Shown: piece by piece, positions 8,812 through 17,359 of the stretch
How positions within the stretch are numbered: the stretch's first letter is position 1
Layout: the number at the start of each line of letters is the position of its first letter
Assembly (NCBI GenBank): GCA_937893675.1
Contig: CALBGI010000053.1
Span: 1-58,162, forward strand
Length of the DNA: 58,162 bases
Direction of reading: 5' to 3'
Source: an uncultured Blautia sp.
GTDB lineage: Bacteria > Bacillota > Clostridia > Lachnospirales > Lachnospiraceae
Program-made: the position numbers and the translations under genes
Notes under the pieces: model-generated
What the model was told of the DNA's origin: nothing
Database searches by the model: none
The model's input: the letters and a program-made list of their open reading frames with translations, nothing else

Positions 8812-9903
8812 ATGAGTCATTCAACATTTGGAAGAAAATTTACTGTCACTACCTGGGGAGAGTCCCACGGAAAGGCTCTTGGCGCTGTTGTGGACGGCTG
8901 CCCCGCCGGTCTGCCTCTGACGGAAGAAGATATCCAGCTTTATCTGAACCGCCGGAAACCGGGCCAAAGCCGCTACACCACTGCGCGCCGGGAGGGCGAC
9001 ACTGTCGAAATCCTTTCCGGCGTCTTTGAAGGCAAAACTACGGGAACGCCTGTCTCTCTCATGATCAGAAATCAGGATCAGCGTTCCAGGGATTACGGCA
9101 ACCTGGCTTCTGCCTATCGCCCCGGACACGCGGATTATACCTTTGACGCCAAATACGGTTTTCGGGATTACCGCGGCGGCGGCCGTTCCTCCGGGCGGGA
9201 AACCGCAGGGCGTGTAGCTGCCGGTGCCATTGCCGCAAGGATTCTTCAGCAGCTCGGCGTCACCTTTACCACCTATACCAAATCCATCGGCCCTGTCACT
9301 GCCCAGGAATTTCACCCGGATGTCATAGATAAAAATGCCTTGTACATGCCGGATGCCCAGGCCGCACAAAAGGCTTCCGCTTATCTGGAGCAATGTATGA
9401 AAAACAAGGACAGCGCCGGCGGCATTATAGAATGCCGTGTAAATGGTGTTCCTGCCGGTCTTGGCGATCCTGTTTTCAACAAGCTTGACGCGCTTTTGGC
9501 ACAGGCCATTATGTCCATTGGCGCTGTGAAAGCCGTGGAAATCGGAGACGGCACTGCCGTCAGTCAGATGACCGGTTCTGCAGACAACGATGGTTTCTTT
9601 ATCCGGGACGGACAGCTGATCAAAACCTCCAACCACGCCGGCGGCATCATGGGCGGCATCAGCGACGGAAGCGAGATCATTCTGCGCGCCCACATCAAAC
9701 CCACTGCTTCGATCAGTCAGCCTCAGGACACAGCAGACAAATTCGGACAAAACCTTTCTCTGGAAATCCATGGACGGCACGACCCCGTCATTGTTCCAAG
9801 AGCGGTTGTCGTAGTGGAAGCCATGACTGCTTTGACCCTGGTTGATGCGCTCTTCTCCAACATGAGCGCACGTATGGACAGGATTATAGACTTCTATAAA
9901 TGA
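8812..9903 (+). CDS. aroC: Chorismate synthase
   Basis: FMN-dependent last step of the shikimate pathway: EPSP to chorismate. Motifs: GESHGKALGAVVDGCPAG at residue 16, RRKPGQS, the GHADYTF and DYRGGGRSSGRETAGRVAAGA blocks, and HAGGIMGGISDG near 280. 363 aa, normal. An open frame extends upstream to 8620, but the ATG at 8812 follows AGAGGGATCTT and aligns with the family start (MSHSTFG). A lone plus-strand gene with its own promoter and terminator. Confidence 0.97.
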   Translation: MSHSTFGRKFTVTTWGESHGKALGAVVDGCPAGLPLTEEDIQLYLNRRKPGQSRYTTARREGDTVEILSGVFEGKTTGTPVSLMIRNQDQRSRDYGNLASAYRPGHADYTFDAKYGFRDYRGGGRSSGRETAGRVAAGAIAARILQQLGVTFTTYTKSIGPVTAQEFHPDVIDKNALYMPDAQAAQKASAYLEQCMKNKDSAGGIIECRVNGVPAGLGDPVFNKLDALLAQAIMSIGAVKAVEIGDGTAVSQMTGSADNDGFFIRDGQLIKTSNHAGGIMGGISDGSEIILRAHIKPTASISQPQDTADKFGQNLSLEIHGRHDPVIVPRAVVVVEAMTALTLVDALFSNMSARMDRIIDFYK

Positions 9904-9906
9904 TCA

Positions 9907-9956
9907 CAGAAGCGCTCCCCGCGAAACAAGCCGCGCCTCTGATATTTTTTATTTTT
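9907..9956 (+). terminator. Terminator of aroC
   Basis: CAGAAGCGC and GCGCCTCTG pair (one mismatch) around a 17-nt loop, then a T-rich tract from 9945. It begins four bases after the aroC stop. Confidence 0.7.
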
Positions 9957-10031
9957 GCTTTTTGTGCAAGGTTCTCCTCTCCTGCGTCGTATTATAAATG
10001 AAATACAAAACAAGAAACAGGAGGAATCTTT

Positions 10032-10421
10032 ATGAAACACGCATTCAGAAAAAGATGCTTGATGATCACAGCAGCAGCGCTTATTATTTTCCCGGGAACA
10101 ACCGCCTTTGCCAAAGGCCGGGGCGCACAGAGAAACGACTGTCCTCGTCAGAATGTCTGCACTTTCGTAGATGCAGACAAGAATGGCATCTGTAACCACT
10201 ACAATCTGGAAGACTGTCAAGAAAAAATCTGCAGCTTCGCGGACGCAGACAAGGACGGTATCTGCGACAACTGTAATCTGGAAGACTGCCGGAAACAGCA
10301 GACAAATCAACAGGACACTTCCGGACAGCCCGGCCTGGAACAGGCTTCCTCCGAAAGCCATCCACGCCCCGGCTGTCACCGACAGGGGCATGGCTCAGGA
10401 CGGGGACGCGGGCGTGGTTAA
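10032..10421 (+). CDS. Small secreted protein with two Asp-rich DADKxGIC repeats
   Basis: A 129-aa protein with a signal peptide (MKHAFRKRCLMITAAALIIF, cleavage near TAFA) and two tandem 20-residue repeats of the form C-F-x-DADK-(N/D)-GIC-x3-NLEDC. DADKNG and DADKDG resemble Ca2+-binding EF-hand/dockerin loops, and paired Cys suggest disulfides. The tail is Gln/Ser-rich and ends in a GRGRGRG run. I know of no assigned function. RBS AGGAGGA at 10019. It precedes a sigma-factor gene by 31 bp, so it may be part of an envelope-stress module. Confidence 0.72.
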   Translation: MKHAFRKRCLMITAAALIIFPGTTAFAKGRGAQRNDCPRQNVCTFVDADKNGICNHYNLEDCQEKICSFADADKDGICDNCNLEDCRKQQTNQQDTSGQPGLEQASSESHPRPGCHRQGHGSGRGRGRG

Positions 10422-10452
10422 CCGTTACGCGATGCAGTAAGGAGGTTCTCTG

Positions 10453-10947
10453 GTGAAAACCGAAGCTGAAGTCAACCGTGCCGTTGAGCGCTATACAGAC
10501 ATGATCACGCGCATTTGTCTGTATCGGCTGAAAAATCCGGCAGATACACAGGATATATGCCAGAATGTGTTTCTCAAATACCTGCTCCTGGAAACACCCT
10601 TCCAGAGCCAGGAGCACGAGAAGGCCTGGTTCATTCGGGTTACCATAAATGCCTGCAAGGATCATCTCAAGTCTCTGTTCCGGCATCCTGCAGTTCCTCT
10701 GGAGCTCATTCGGGAAACCGCGCCCTCTCTTCCGGAAACAGATTCTTCTGTTCACAGGCTGACAGGATCTGCAGCGGAATCCGGCGGCAGGTTCGGGCCC
10801 GCTGCCAAAACTCCAGGACAGCCTCTGCCGCGGAAAACCAAAGCAACGCCGTGCTGCCAACAGGGACGCCAACTCCTTCTGCTCCCCAGGGGACGCCGCA
10901 AAGAAAACAGCTTCGCAAGCATGGCAGAAGCTGATATAGAACCCTAA
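10453..10947 (+). pseudogene. ECF-type RNA polymerase sigma factor with degraded region 4
   Basis: The first 85 or so residues (RYTDMITRICLYRLKNPADT, then DICQNVFLKYLL and EKAWFIRVTINACKDHLKS) are a convincing sigma-70 region 2 of the small ECF class used for promoter melting. After LPETDSSV the frame turns into low-complexity Pro/Gly/Arg sequence with no helix-turn-helix. Traces that could belong to region 4 lie in different frames near the end (RGRRK in frame, QLRK and AWQKLI in the other two), which suggests several indels. GTG start behind AAGGAGG. Without region 4 it should not recognise -35 elements, so it is probably inactive. No anti-sigma gene follows. Confidence 0.65.
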
Positions 10948-10993
10948 AAAAAGGGACACTGCAAAATCACGCTTCTGCAGTGCCCCTTCTTTT
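10946..10993. terminator. Bidirectional terminator
   Basis: GGGACACTGCA pairs with TGCAGTGCCCC (one wobble on the minus strand) with an A-run before and a T-rich run after. It separates two convergent genes. Confidence 0.85.
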
Positions 10994-11017
10994 ATTCACT
11001 TCTTTTATTCACTTCTT

Positions 11018-12097
11018 TTATTTTTCTTCTGCTTCCACCGGCACTGCACAGATATGAATGCAGTTTGGTGTCTCTATCTTGTGCGGTTTGTCGTTCATCA
11101 CAATGATATTTTTTTCATAATCTACCGTGAATGTATTGACCGTATTGCTCTCATGATTCACAACCGCAATATGCTTATTGTCCGGAAAAATCGCCAAATC
11201 CTTTGGATATTCTCCACTGATCGGCAGATTGAATTTTCTTGTGAGAAGCCCTGTTTCCGGATTGATCTTATACATGGAAACCGTATTCTCTCCTGCAGTT
11301 GTGCAGAACAGATGCTTTCCGTCAGGCGCAAGCGCAAGCCCGGAGGCCGCATTGTGCACTGCGTCCACATCATTTTCTTTTCGAAGGGTGCTGACCTCCT
11401 GCAAAAGCTCAAATTCAGGATTCTTGCCGCTGCCGTCATAGCTGTACACCTTGATCTGGTTGCTCAGCTCAAAAAGAATATATGCAAAACGGCCATCCTG
11501 GCTGAATCGGATGATCCTTGGACCGCTCTCCCTCGCACAGCGCAGGATGTCAACCAGTTCCAGCTTGTGCCGCTGCTTGTTGATGCGATAGATCTTCACC
11601 TGGTCAATTCCGTTATCCACTGCACAGAGATATTTATTATCCGGCGTCGGGCGTACACAATTTACATGAGGGCGAAAATTCCGCTCTGCCACACTGCCGA
11701 GACCTCTGTGGAACACGCCGTCCATCAGACTTCCAAGCGTCCCGTCCCTGTGCGTATGCACAACCGTCACCTTCCCGTCGTGATAGCCGGCCACATAAAG
11801 ATACTTGCCGTCTACATCCGTAGCCAAAAAGCAGCCGCGCATCCCATCGATATCCACGCTGTTCATATGTGTCAGATCGCCGTTTTCATCTCTGCTGAAA
11901 ACCGCCACGCCTTCATCCTCGATAGAGTAAAGATACTTGCCGTTTTTGCTCACTGCGGTGTAGGATGCATTGCTCACCTTCACCTCGCTGCGCTCAACAA
12001 GCTTTCCCTCCTCCACATTTACGTCATAAACCTGAATTCCCTTGCTGCTTCCATGGGTGTAGCTGCCCACATAAGCCACATATTTTGTTTCCCCCAT
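11018..12097 (-). CDS. Lactonase-family beta-propeller protein (6-phosphogluconolactonase YbhE type)
   Basis: 359-aa protein made of repeated propeller-blade units: KYVAYVGSYTHGSSKGIQVY at the start, then PHVNCVRPTPDNKYLCAVDNG, GPRIIRFSQDGRFAYILFEL, and HNAASGLALAPDGKHLF. This matches the lactonase/YbhE family, whose known members hydrolyse 6-phosphogluconolactone in the pentose phosphate pathway. No signal peptide, so cytosolic. Standing alone between a terminator and the hem genes, it has no contextual support for the exact substrate; related propellers of unknown function also exist. Confidence 0.78.
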   Translation of the reverse strand: MGETKYVAYVGSYTHGSSKGIQVYDVNVEEGKLVERSEVKVSNASYTAVSKNGKYLYSIEDEGVAVFSRDENGDLTHMNSVDIDGMRGCFLATDVDGKYLYVAGYHDGKVTVVHTHRDGTLGSLMDGVFHRGLGSVAERNFRPHVNCVRPTPDNKYLCAVDNGIDQVKIYRINKQRHKLELVDILRCARESGPRIIRFSQDGRFAYILFELSNQIKVYSYDGSGKNPEFELLQEVSTLRKENDVDAVHNAASGLALAPDGKHLFCTTAGENTVSMYKINPETGLLTRKFNLPISGEYPKDLAIFPDNKHIAVVNHESNTVNTFTVDYEKNIIVMNDKPHKIETPNCIHICAVPVEAEEK

Positions 12098-12139
12098 ATT
12101 TTCTGCCTCCTCTGCGCAGGTGTCCTGTGCGCTTCCTTA

Positions 12140-12165
12140 AGTGCCGCGGAAATACCGTGGGCACT
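12140..12165. repeat. Hairpin behind hemL
   Basis: AGTGCC and GGCACT with an inner CGG/CCG pair around AAATA, a second TTAAGTGC lies 30 bp away. No U-tract on either strand, so a 3'-end hairpin rather than a clear terminator. Confidence 0.4.
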
Positions 12166-12207
12166 AAACTCGCTGTCAGCACTGCCCGCCCTCATTAAGT
12201 GCTCCTA

Positions 12208-13482
12208 TTATACCATAACTTTCTCTGCTGCGTCCAGAGTTTTCGCAATTGCCTCGTCGTCGTGGGCCGCTGACAAAAACATCGCTTCAAACTGGGACGG
12301 CGCAAGATGGATCCCGCTCTTCAGCATTCCGAGAAAATATCGGGAAAACCGCACCGTATCAGAGGTTTTCGCAGTTGTATAATCCACTACGGGCTCTTCT
12401 GTAAAAAACAGACTGGCCAGAGAAGCCACATGGTTCACCCTCCAGGGCAGCCCCTTTTTCTGCAGAAGCTTTTCCATGCCGCCGTACAAACGCTCGCCTT
12501 TTTCTTCCAAACCGGTATACACCTCTGGATGTGCGTACAAATATTTCAGCTGTGTCAGCCCCGCAGCCATGGCAATGGGGTTGCCGCTCAAGGTCCCTGC
12601 CTGATACACGGGGCCTGCCGGAGCAACCATCTCCATGATCTCTCTTCGCCCTCCATAAGCGCCCACAGGCATACCTGCGCCGATAATCTTTCCATAAGTC
12701 ACCAGGTCCGGTTTTACGCCAAAATACTGGGCAGCGCCTCCGAAAGCGAGACGAAATCCTGTGATCACCTCGTCAAAAATCAGCAGCGCGCCATACTGGT
12801 CGCAGAGGCTGCGAAGGCCTTCCAGGAATCCTTTTTTCGGCAGGACCACCCCCATATTGGCAGCTACCGGCTCCACGATCACGGCTGCGGTCTGTCCTTC
12901 TGCCTCCTCAAGAAGCGTTTCCACACTTGCCAGATCATTATACACGGCAGTCATGGTATCTTTTGTGCATCCTTCCGGCACTCCGGCGCTGTCTGGCACT
13001 CCGCTTGTCATCACGCCGGAGCCTGCACTTACCAGAAGCGCATCTGAATGTCCATGATAGCATCCCGCAAATTTGATGATCTTATTTTTTCCTGTAAATC
13101 CTCTGGCCGCCCGAATGGCGCTCATGACAGCCTCCGTCCCGGAATTTACCATGCGCACCATTTCCACATGGGGAATGTGTCCGCAGATAAACTCGGCCAT
13201 TTCCACCTCTGCTTCTGTGGCACATCCAAAACTCAGCCCTTTTTCGCTGGCACGAATGACACTTTCTCTCACAGCCGGAAAATTGTGTCCCAGGATCATG
13301 GGTCCCCAGGAGTCAATATAATCAATATACTCCATACCATCTGCATCATAAATATGGCAGCCCTCTGCACGGCAAATAAATCTCGGACTTTCTCCGATGG
13401 CCCCGTAGGCCCTCACCGGGCTGTTGACACCGCCTGGAATACACTTCACTGCCCGTTCAAACAATTCCTCCGATTTTGTCAT
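12208..13482 (-). CDS. hemL: Glutamate-1-semialdehyde 2,1-aminomutase
   Basis: PLP enzyme that turns glutamate-1-semialdehyde into 5-aminolevulinate, second step of the C5 tetrapyrrole route. Starts SEELFERAVKCIPGGVNSPV, shows NSGTEAVMSAIRAARGFTGK, CYHGHSD, FDEVITGFR and the PLP-lysine segment YGKIIGAGMPVGAYGG (near residue 265). 424 aa, typical. The start codon overlaps the hemB stop (TGATG), so translation is coupled. Last gene of the riboswitch-headed operon. Confidence 0.96.
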   Translation of the reverse strand: MTKSEELFERAVKCIPGGVNSPVRAYGAIGESPRFICRAEGCHIYDADGMEYIDYIDSWGPMILGHNFPAVRESVIRASEKGLSFGCATEAEVEMAEFICGHIPHVEMVRMVNSGTEAVMSAIRAARGFTGKNKIIKFAGCYHGHSDALLVSAGSGVMTSGVPDSAGVPEGCTKDTMTAVYNDLASVETLLEEAEGQTAAVIVEPVAANMGVVLPKKGFLEGLRSLCDQYGALLIFDEVITGFRLAFGGAAQYFGVKPDLVTYGKIIGAGMPVGAYGGRREIMEMVAPAGPVYQAGTLSGNPIAMAAGLTQLKYLYAHPEVYTGLEEKGERLYGGMEKLLQKKGLPWRVNHVASLASLFFTEEPVVDYTTAKTSDTVRFSRYFLGMLKSGIHLAPSQFEAMFLSAAHDDEAIAKTLDAAEKVMV

Positions 13483-14474
13483 CAGCCGATTCTCCCTTCA
13501 TCCATGAGCCTTGCCAGCTCCTTCGCATAGTAGGTAATGTATATCTGCGCTCCGGCTCTGTAGGCGGCCACCGCCATTTCGCCCACAATGCGTTCTTCAT
13601 CGATCCATCCCATTTTGGCGGCAGCTTTCACCATGGCATATTCCCCGCTTACACTGTAGGCTGCCACGGGAACGTTTGTGGCATTTACCACATCGGAGAG
13701 CACATCCAGGTAGGACAGCGCCGGTTTTACCATCAAAATGTCCGCACCCTCTTCCACATCCATGAGGGCCTCTTTCATGCCCTCCCGGCGGTTGTGGATA
13801 TCCATCTGATAGCTTTTGCGGTCTCCAAAGGAGGGAGCAGAATCTGCTGCCTCACGAAACGGCCCGTAAAATGCAGAAGCATATTTTACGGCATAGGACA
13901 TGATCGGCGTTTCCTTATGCCCATGGCTGTCCAGGCTTTCCCGGATAGCCCTGACCCGTCCGTCCATCATATCGGAAGGCGCTACCATATCTGCCCCTGC
14001 CTCCACATGGGAAAGCGCTGTTTTTGCAAGAAGCTGCAGGGTCGCATCATTTTCCACCTCGCACCCTTTCAGCACGCCGCAGTGTCCGTGAGAGGTATAT
14101 TCGCACATGCAGACATCCGTAACATAATACAAATCCGGAAATTCCTTTTTTGCCATGCGAAGCGCCCGCTGCACAATTCCGTCTGCATCGTAAGCGCCGC
14201 TTCCCACCTCGTCCTTTTTGTCCGGAATCCCAAAAAGCATCACACTGGAAACTCCCGCTTTTGTCAAACGCTCCAGCTCATAGGGCAGACGGTCAATGGA
14301 ATACCGGTACTGCCCCTCCATAGAGGGAATTTCTTCCTCAATTCCCTCTCCCTCCCGCACAAAAAGCGGATACATGAGAGAGCTCTTGTCCATTCTTGTC
14401 TCCCGCACCATTCTGCGGAGAAGCTCATTTCCCCGAAGTCTTCTTGGTCTCTGTATCAGCTGCATGTTCTTCAC
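13482..14474 (-). CDS. hemB: Porphobilinogen synthase (5-aminolevulinate dehydratase)
   Basis: Condenses two 5-aminolevulinates into porphobilinogen. Zinc-site segment DVCMCEYTSHGHCG near residue 122, and the two Schiff-base lysines in SYAVKYASAFYGPF (near 195) and ILMVKPALSYLD (near 247). 330 aa, normal. Its start lies 50 bp inside the end of the cobA-hemD gene and its stop overlaps hemL, the tight packing of one operon. Confidence 0.97.
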   Translation of the reverse strand: MKNMQLIQRPRRLRGNELLRRMVRETRMDKSSLMYPLFVREGEGIEEEIPSMEGQYRYSIDRLPYELERLTKAGVSSVMLFGIPDKKDEVGSGAYDADGIVQRALRMAKKEFPDLYYVTDVCMCEYTSHGHCGVLKGCEVENDATLQLLAKTALSHVEAGADMVAPSDMMDGRVRAIRESLDSHGHKETPIMSYAVKYASAFYGPFREAADSAPSFGDRKSYQMDIHNRREGMKEALMDVEEGADILMVKPALSYLDVLSDVVNATNVPVAAYSVSGEYAMVKAAAKMGWIDEERIVGEMAVAAYRAGAQIYITYYAKELARLMDEGRIG

Positions 14475-15969
14475 TCCTCTTCATTTCCTCCACCAATTCG
14501 ATCAGGCTGTCAATGGTCGCCTTCTCTGCCTGGCGGGTTTTCATTCCGTATGCATCCGCGGCTGCCTTTGTCTGCTTTCCTATACAGGCAGCGCGCACCT
14601 TCGTATAATCAAGGCCCCGGGTTCCTTCCACAAAGCCCTTCACAGTGGACGCACTGGTAAAAACCACACAGTCCACTCTGTTGTCTTCAAATTCCTGCCG
14701 CTCATCGATCAGAGCACTGGTCTCATAAACGGTTCGGTAAGTAGCTATGTCATCCACCTTTGCTCCTGCCGCGGCAAGCATTGCAGTAAGATTCTCGTTT
14801 CCTTTTTCCGCTCTCGGGATCAGGATCCGCTCTCCCGGCTGCACCACCTCTGCCAGCGCCTCGCCCAGGGAATCTCCGTCGTATACCTTCGGCATCAGAT
14901 CCGCAAAAAGGCCTCTCTCCGAAAGCTTCTTCGCCGTTCCCTCTCCGATTGCGGCAAGCTTCACCGTGCCAAGATTCCGAACATCTTTTCGGCACTCTTT
15001 TAACTCCTCAAAAAATACGTCTACTCCGGTCGGACTTGTAAACACAAGCCAGCTGTACTCTCCAATCCGCTCCAGAGCCTGACAAAGGCGACTCTGATCC
15101 TCCATGGGAACTGTGGCGATGGAGGGCAGCTCCAGCACCTCCGCCCCCTTTTCCCGAAGTCTCTGTGCGGTCTGGGAAATGAGATTTCTCGGACGTGTCA
15201 CCAGCACCTTCCATCCCGCCAGCGGAAGACGCTCGTACCAGGCAAAGGTCTCCGCCAGGGTACATACCCTTCCAACCAGAATTATGGCCGGTGTCTCTAC
15301 CTTCCTTCGCGCAGCCTCCTGCACAAGAGTGCCCACCGTCGCTACAATACGCTTCTGCCCGGCCGTCGTGCCTTTCTGAAGCACAGCCGCCGGCATATCC
15401 GCATCCATTCCCGCCAGAAGAAGTCCCTGGCAAATGTCTGCAAGCGCAGCAATTCCCATAAGAAATACAAGCGTACCTTTTGTCTGTACAAGCGCCCGAA
15501 AATCAATATCATACTCCTGTCCCTTGCGCTTATGTCCTGTGATGATGTGCAGAGAAGAGCAAAAATCCCGGTGGGTCACCGGAATTCCATTGTATGCTGG
15601 TACAGACAAGGGAGAGGTTACGCCGGGAACCACTTCGTAGGGTATTCCCTGCTCTGCCAGAAGCTCGAGCTCCTCTCCGCCTCTTCCGAACAAAAACGGA
15701 TCTCCGCCTTTCAAACGCACCACGCGGTACCCTTTTTTTGCTTCCTCCAGAAGCAGCCGGTTAATTTCTTCCTGCGGCAGAGTATGATTGCCGGCACGTT
15801 TTCCCACATTCACAAGACGTGCGGATGCCGGTATCTGAGAGAGTACCCCCTGCCCTACCAGGCTGTCATAAAACACTACCTCTGCATTTTTAAGGACCCT
15901 GAGACCTTTCAGGGTAAAAAGTCCCACATCACCCGGTCCCGCTCCAACAAGCCACACCTTTCCGCTCAT
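14425..15969 (-). CDS. cobA-hemD: Fused uroporphyrinogen-III C-methyltransferase / uroporphyrinogen-III synthase
   Basis: Two enzymes in one chain. Residues 1-245 form the SAM-dependent methyltransferase (VWLVGAGPGDVGLFTLKGL, KRAGNHTLPQEEIN, VVRLKGGDPFLFGRGGEE, VVPGVTSPLSVPAYNGIPVTHR) that makes precorrin-2. From about 250 (GWKVLVTRPRNLISQTAQRL) to the end is the HemD domain that cyclises hydroxymethylbilane to uroporphyrinogen III. This fusion is common in Clostridia. It overlaps hemC by 4 bp and hemB by 50 bp. The fusion steers product straight to siroheme/cobalamin. Confidence 0.95.
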   Translation of the reverse strand: MSGKVWLVGAGPGDVGLFTLKGLRVLKNAEVVFYDSLVGQGVLSQIPASARLVNVGKRAGNHTLPQEEINRLLLEEAKKGYRVVRLKGGDPFLFGRGGEELELLAEQGIPYEVVPGVTSPLSVPAYNGIPVTHRDFCSSLHIITGHKRKGQEYDIDFRALVQTKGTLVFLMGIAALADICQGLLLAGMDADMPAAVLQKGTTAGQKRIVATVGTLVQEAARRKVETPAIILVGRVCTLAETFAWYERLPLAGWKVLVTRPRNLISQTAQRLREKGAEVLELPSIATVPMEDQSRLCQALERIGEYSWLVFTSPTGVDVFFEELKECRKDVRNLGTVKLAAIGEGTAKKLSERGLFADLMPKVYDGDSLGEALAEVVQPGERILIPRAEKGNENLTAMLAAAGAKVDDIATYRTVYETSALIDERQEFEDNRVDCVVFTSASTVKGFVEGTRGLDYTKVRAACIGKQTKAAADAYGMKTRQAEKATIDSLIELVEEMKRSEEHAADTETKKTSGK

Positions 15970-16865
15970 ATCTTTTCTCCTTTTTTACAGGTTTCCTGAA
16001 GCTCTTTTGCCAGTGCAATCCCCAGAGCCCGCGCATCCTCTGCCCGTCCTCGGATGCTCCCTTTTTTGCAGCTTCCGTCCGACTCACGGTAATAAAGCCC
16101 CCGAAGAAACAGCTCGTCCCCCAAAACCTCGGCATACGCCGCAACGGGGGAGGAACATCCGCCGTTCAGAAAGCGCACAAAGGCTCTCTCGGCAGTTGCC
16201 TGAGCCCGGGAAGCTTTGTCATCGTAGCCGGTCAGAAATCCGTATTCCATATCCGCTCTTCCCTGCACTGCCAAAATCCCCTGCCCTGCCGCCGGGATCA
16301 TTTCATCCGGCGTAAAATAACGCGCGATCCGGTGGGCGAGTCCAAGACGCAAAAGCCCGGCTGCCGCCAGGATCAGACCGGAATATTCCCCGGAATCCAG
16401 TTTCTTCAGCCTCGTCTGCAGATTTCCCCGGATGCTCCTTACTTCCATATCCGGATATAACGCAGACAGCTGCAGGATCCTTCTTCTGCTGGAGCAGCCA
16501 AGCGGCTTATCCTTCTGAAGCGTGGTCTGTCCTTTTGGAAGAACCAGAACATCTCTGGGATCCTCTCTTTTGGAAAACGCCACAATGGGAAGTTCTTCTG
16601 AAATTTCCATGGGCATATCCTTTAAGCTGTGTACGGAAAGACACGTCCGCCCGTCCAGAAGGGCTCTGTCCAGTTCTTTCACAAACAGCCCCTTTCCTCC
16701 AACCTTGTCCAGCGTACGGTCAAGTATCTTGTCTCCGGTTGTTTTCATAGTGAGAAGCTGTACCCTTGTCTGGGGATTTGTTCTCTCAATATAGTCTTTT
16801 ACCATTTCACTCTGCAGAACAGCCAGACGGCTTTCTCTGCTTCCAATGATAATTGTTTCCTGCAT
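15966..16865 (-). CDS. hemC: Porphobilinogen deaminase (hydroxymethylbilane synthase)
   Basis: Polymerises four porphobilinogens to hydroxymethylbilane. IIIGSRESRLAVLQSEMV at the start, the catalytic loop VGGKGLFVKELDRALLDG, HSLKDMP, and the dipyrromethane-cofactor cysteine in LNGGCSSPVAAYA near residue 240. 299 aa, normal. RBS GAGGA ahead of the ATG; 17 bp from the precorrin-2 dehydrogenase gene. Confidence 0.97.
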   Translation of the reverse strand: MQETIIIGSRESRLAVLQSEMVKDYIERTNPQTRVQLLTMKTTGDKILDRTLDKVGGKGLFVKELDRALLDGRTCLSVHSLKDMPMEISEELPIVAFSKREDPRDVLVLPKGQTTLQKDKPLGCSSRRRILQLSALYPDMEVRSIRGNLQTRLKKLDSGEYSGLILAAAGLLRLGLAHRIARYFTPDEMIPAAGQGILAVQGRADMEYGFLTGYDDKASRAQATAERAFVRFLNGGCSSPVAAYAEVLGDELFLRGLYYRESDGSCKKGSIRGRAEDARALGIALAKELQETCKKGEKI

Positions 16866-16882
16866 AATTCTTCTGTCCTCTG

Positions 16883-17359
16883 CTATTCTTTCCGGGAAGC
16901 CTCATCCGTGAGCACGCGCTCTATCCCTTCGCGTACCCGGGCTGCTTTTTTGTGATCCAGGCCGCTGGCCGTCACGCCGATCACCAGCTCATCCTGTATG
17001 TACACTCCCGGAAAATAGAAATCACACTTTTCTTTGTCATCTGCCACATTGGTATAAATCCCCTGCGCTTTGCAGATGCGGTAAATCTCATCATTCAGCT
17101 TCCAGTCATTGGTCGCTGCAATGACCATGTAGGCACTTTCCAGATCGGAACGCTTCACCGGCCGAAAAATCGCCTGCACCTGTCCTGCCTTTCCCATTTC
17201 CGTAAGCTCTCTTGTCATCTTTGGTGCCACAACCGTCACATTTCTTGTAAAATACAGCAGTGTTTTTATTCTTCTGGTTGCAATTTCACCACCGCCTACA
17301 ACTACAACATTTTTGTCAGACAAATCCACAAACAGCGGGAAATACCTTTTATTCTTCAT
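16883..17359 (-). CDS. Precorrin-2 dehydrogenase (siroheme synthase N-terminal/Met8p type)
   Basis: NAD+-dependent oxidation of precorrin-2 to sirohydrochlorin. Rossmann motif VVVVGGGEIATRRIKTLL near residue 18 and AATNDWKLNDEIYRICK; C-terminal VTASGLDHKKAARVREGIERVL. The frame is open to 17461, but ATG 17359 (MKNKRYFPLF) has GGAG upstream and aligns with the family, overlapping the hemA stop by 11 bp. 158 aa is short, lacking the ferrochelatase half of fused siroheme synthases; metal insertion is left to separate chelatases such as CbiK. Confidence 0.9.
   Translation of the reverse strand: MKNKRYFPLFVDLSDKNVVVVGGGEIATRRIKTLLYFTRNVTVVAPKMTRELTEMGKAGQVQAIFRPVKRSDLESAYMVIAATNDWKLNDEIYRICKAQGIYTNVADDKEKCDFYFPGVYIQDELVIGVTASGLDHKKAARVREGIERVLTDEASRKE

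Noticed and set aside
10084..10959. 291-codon minus-strand frame opposite the sigma gene
   Set aside because: Antisense to the signal-peptide protein and the sigma region 2 that are recognisable; no ribosome site.
12140..12165. Terminator for hemL
   Set aside because: Hairpin is good but lacks a U-tract on the relevant strand, so it is listed only as a hairpin.
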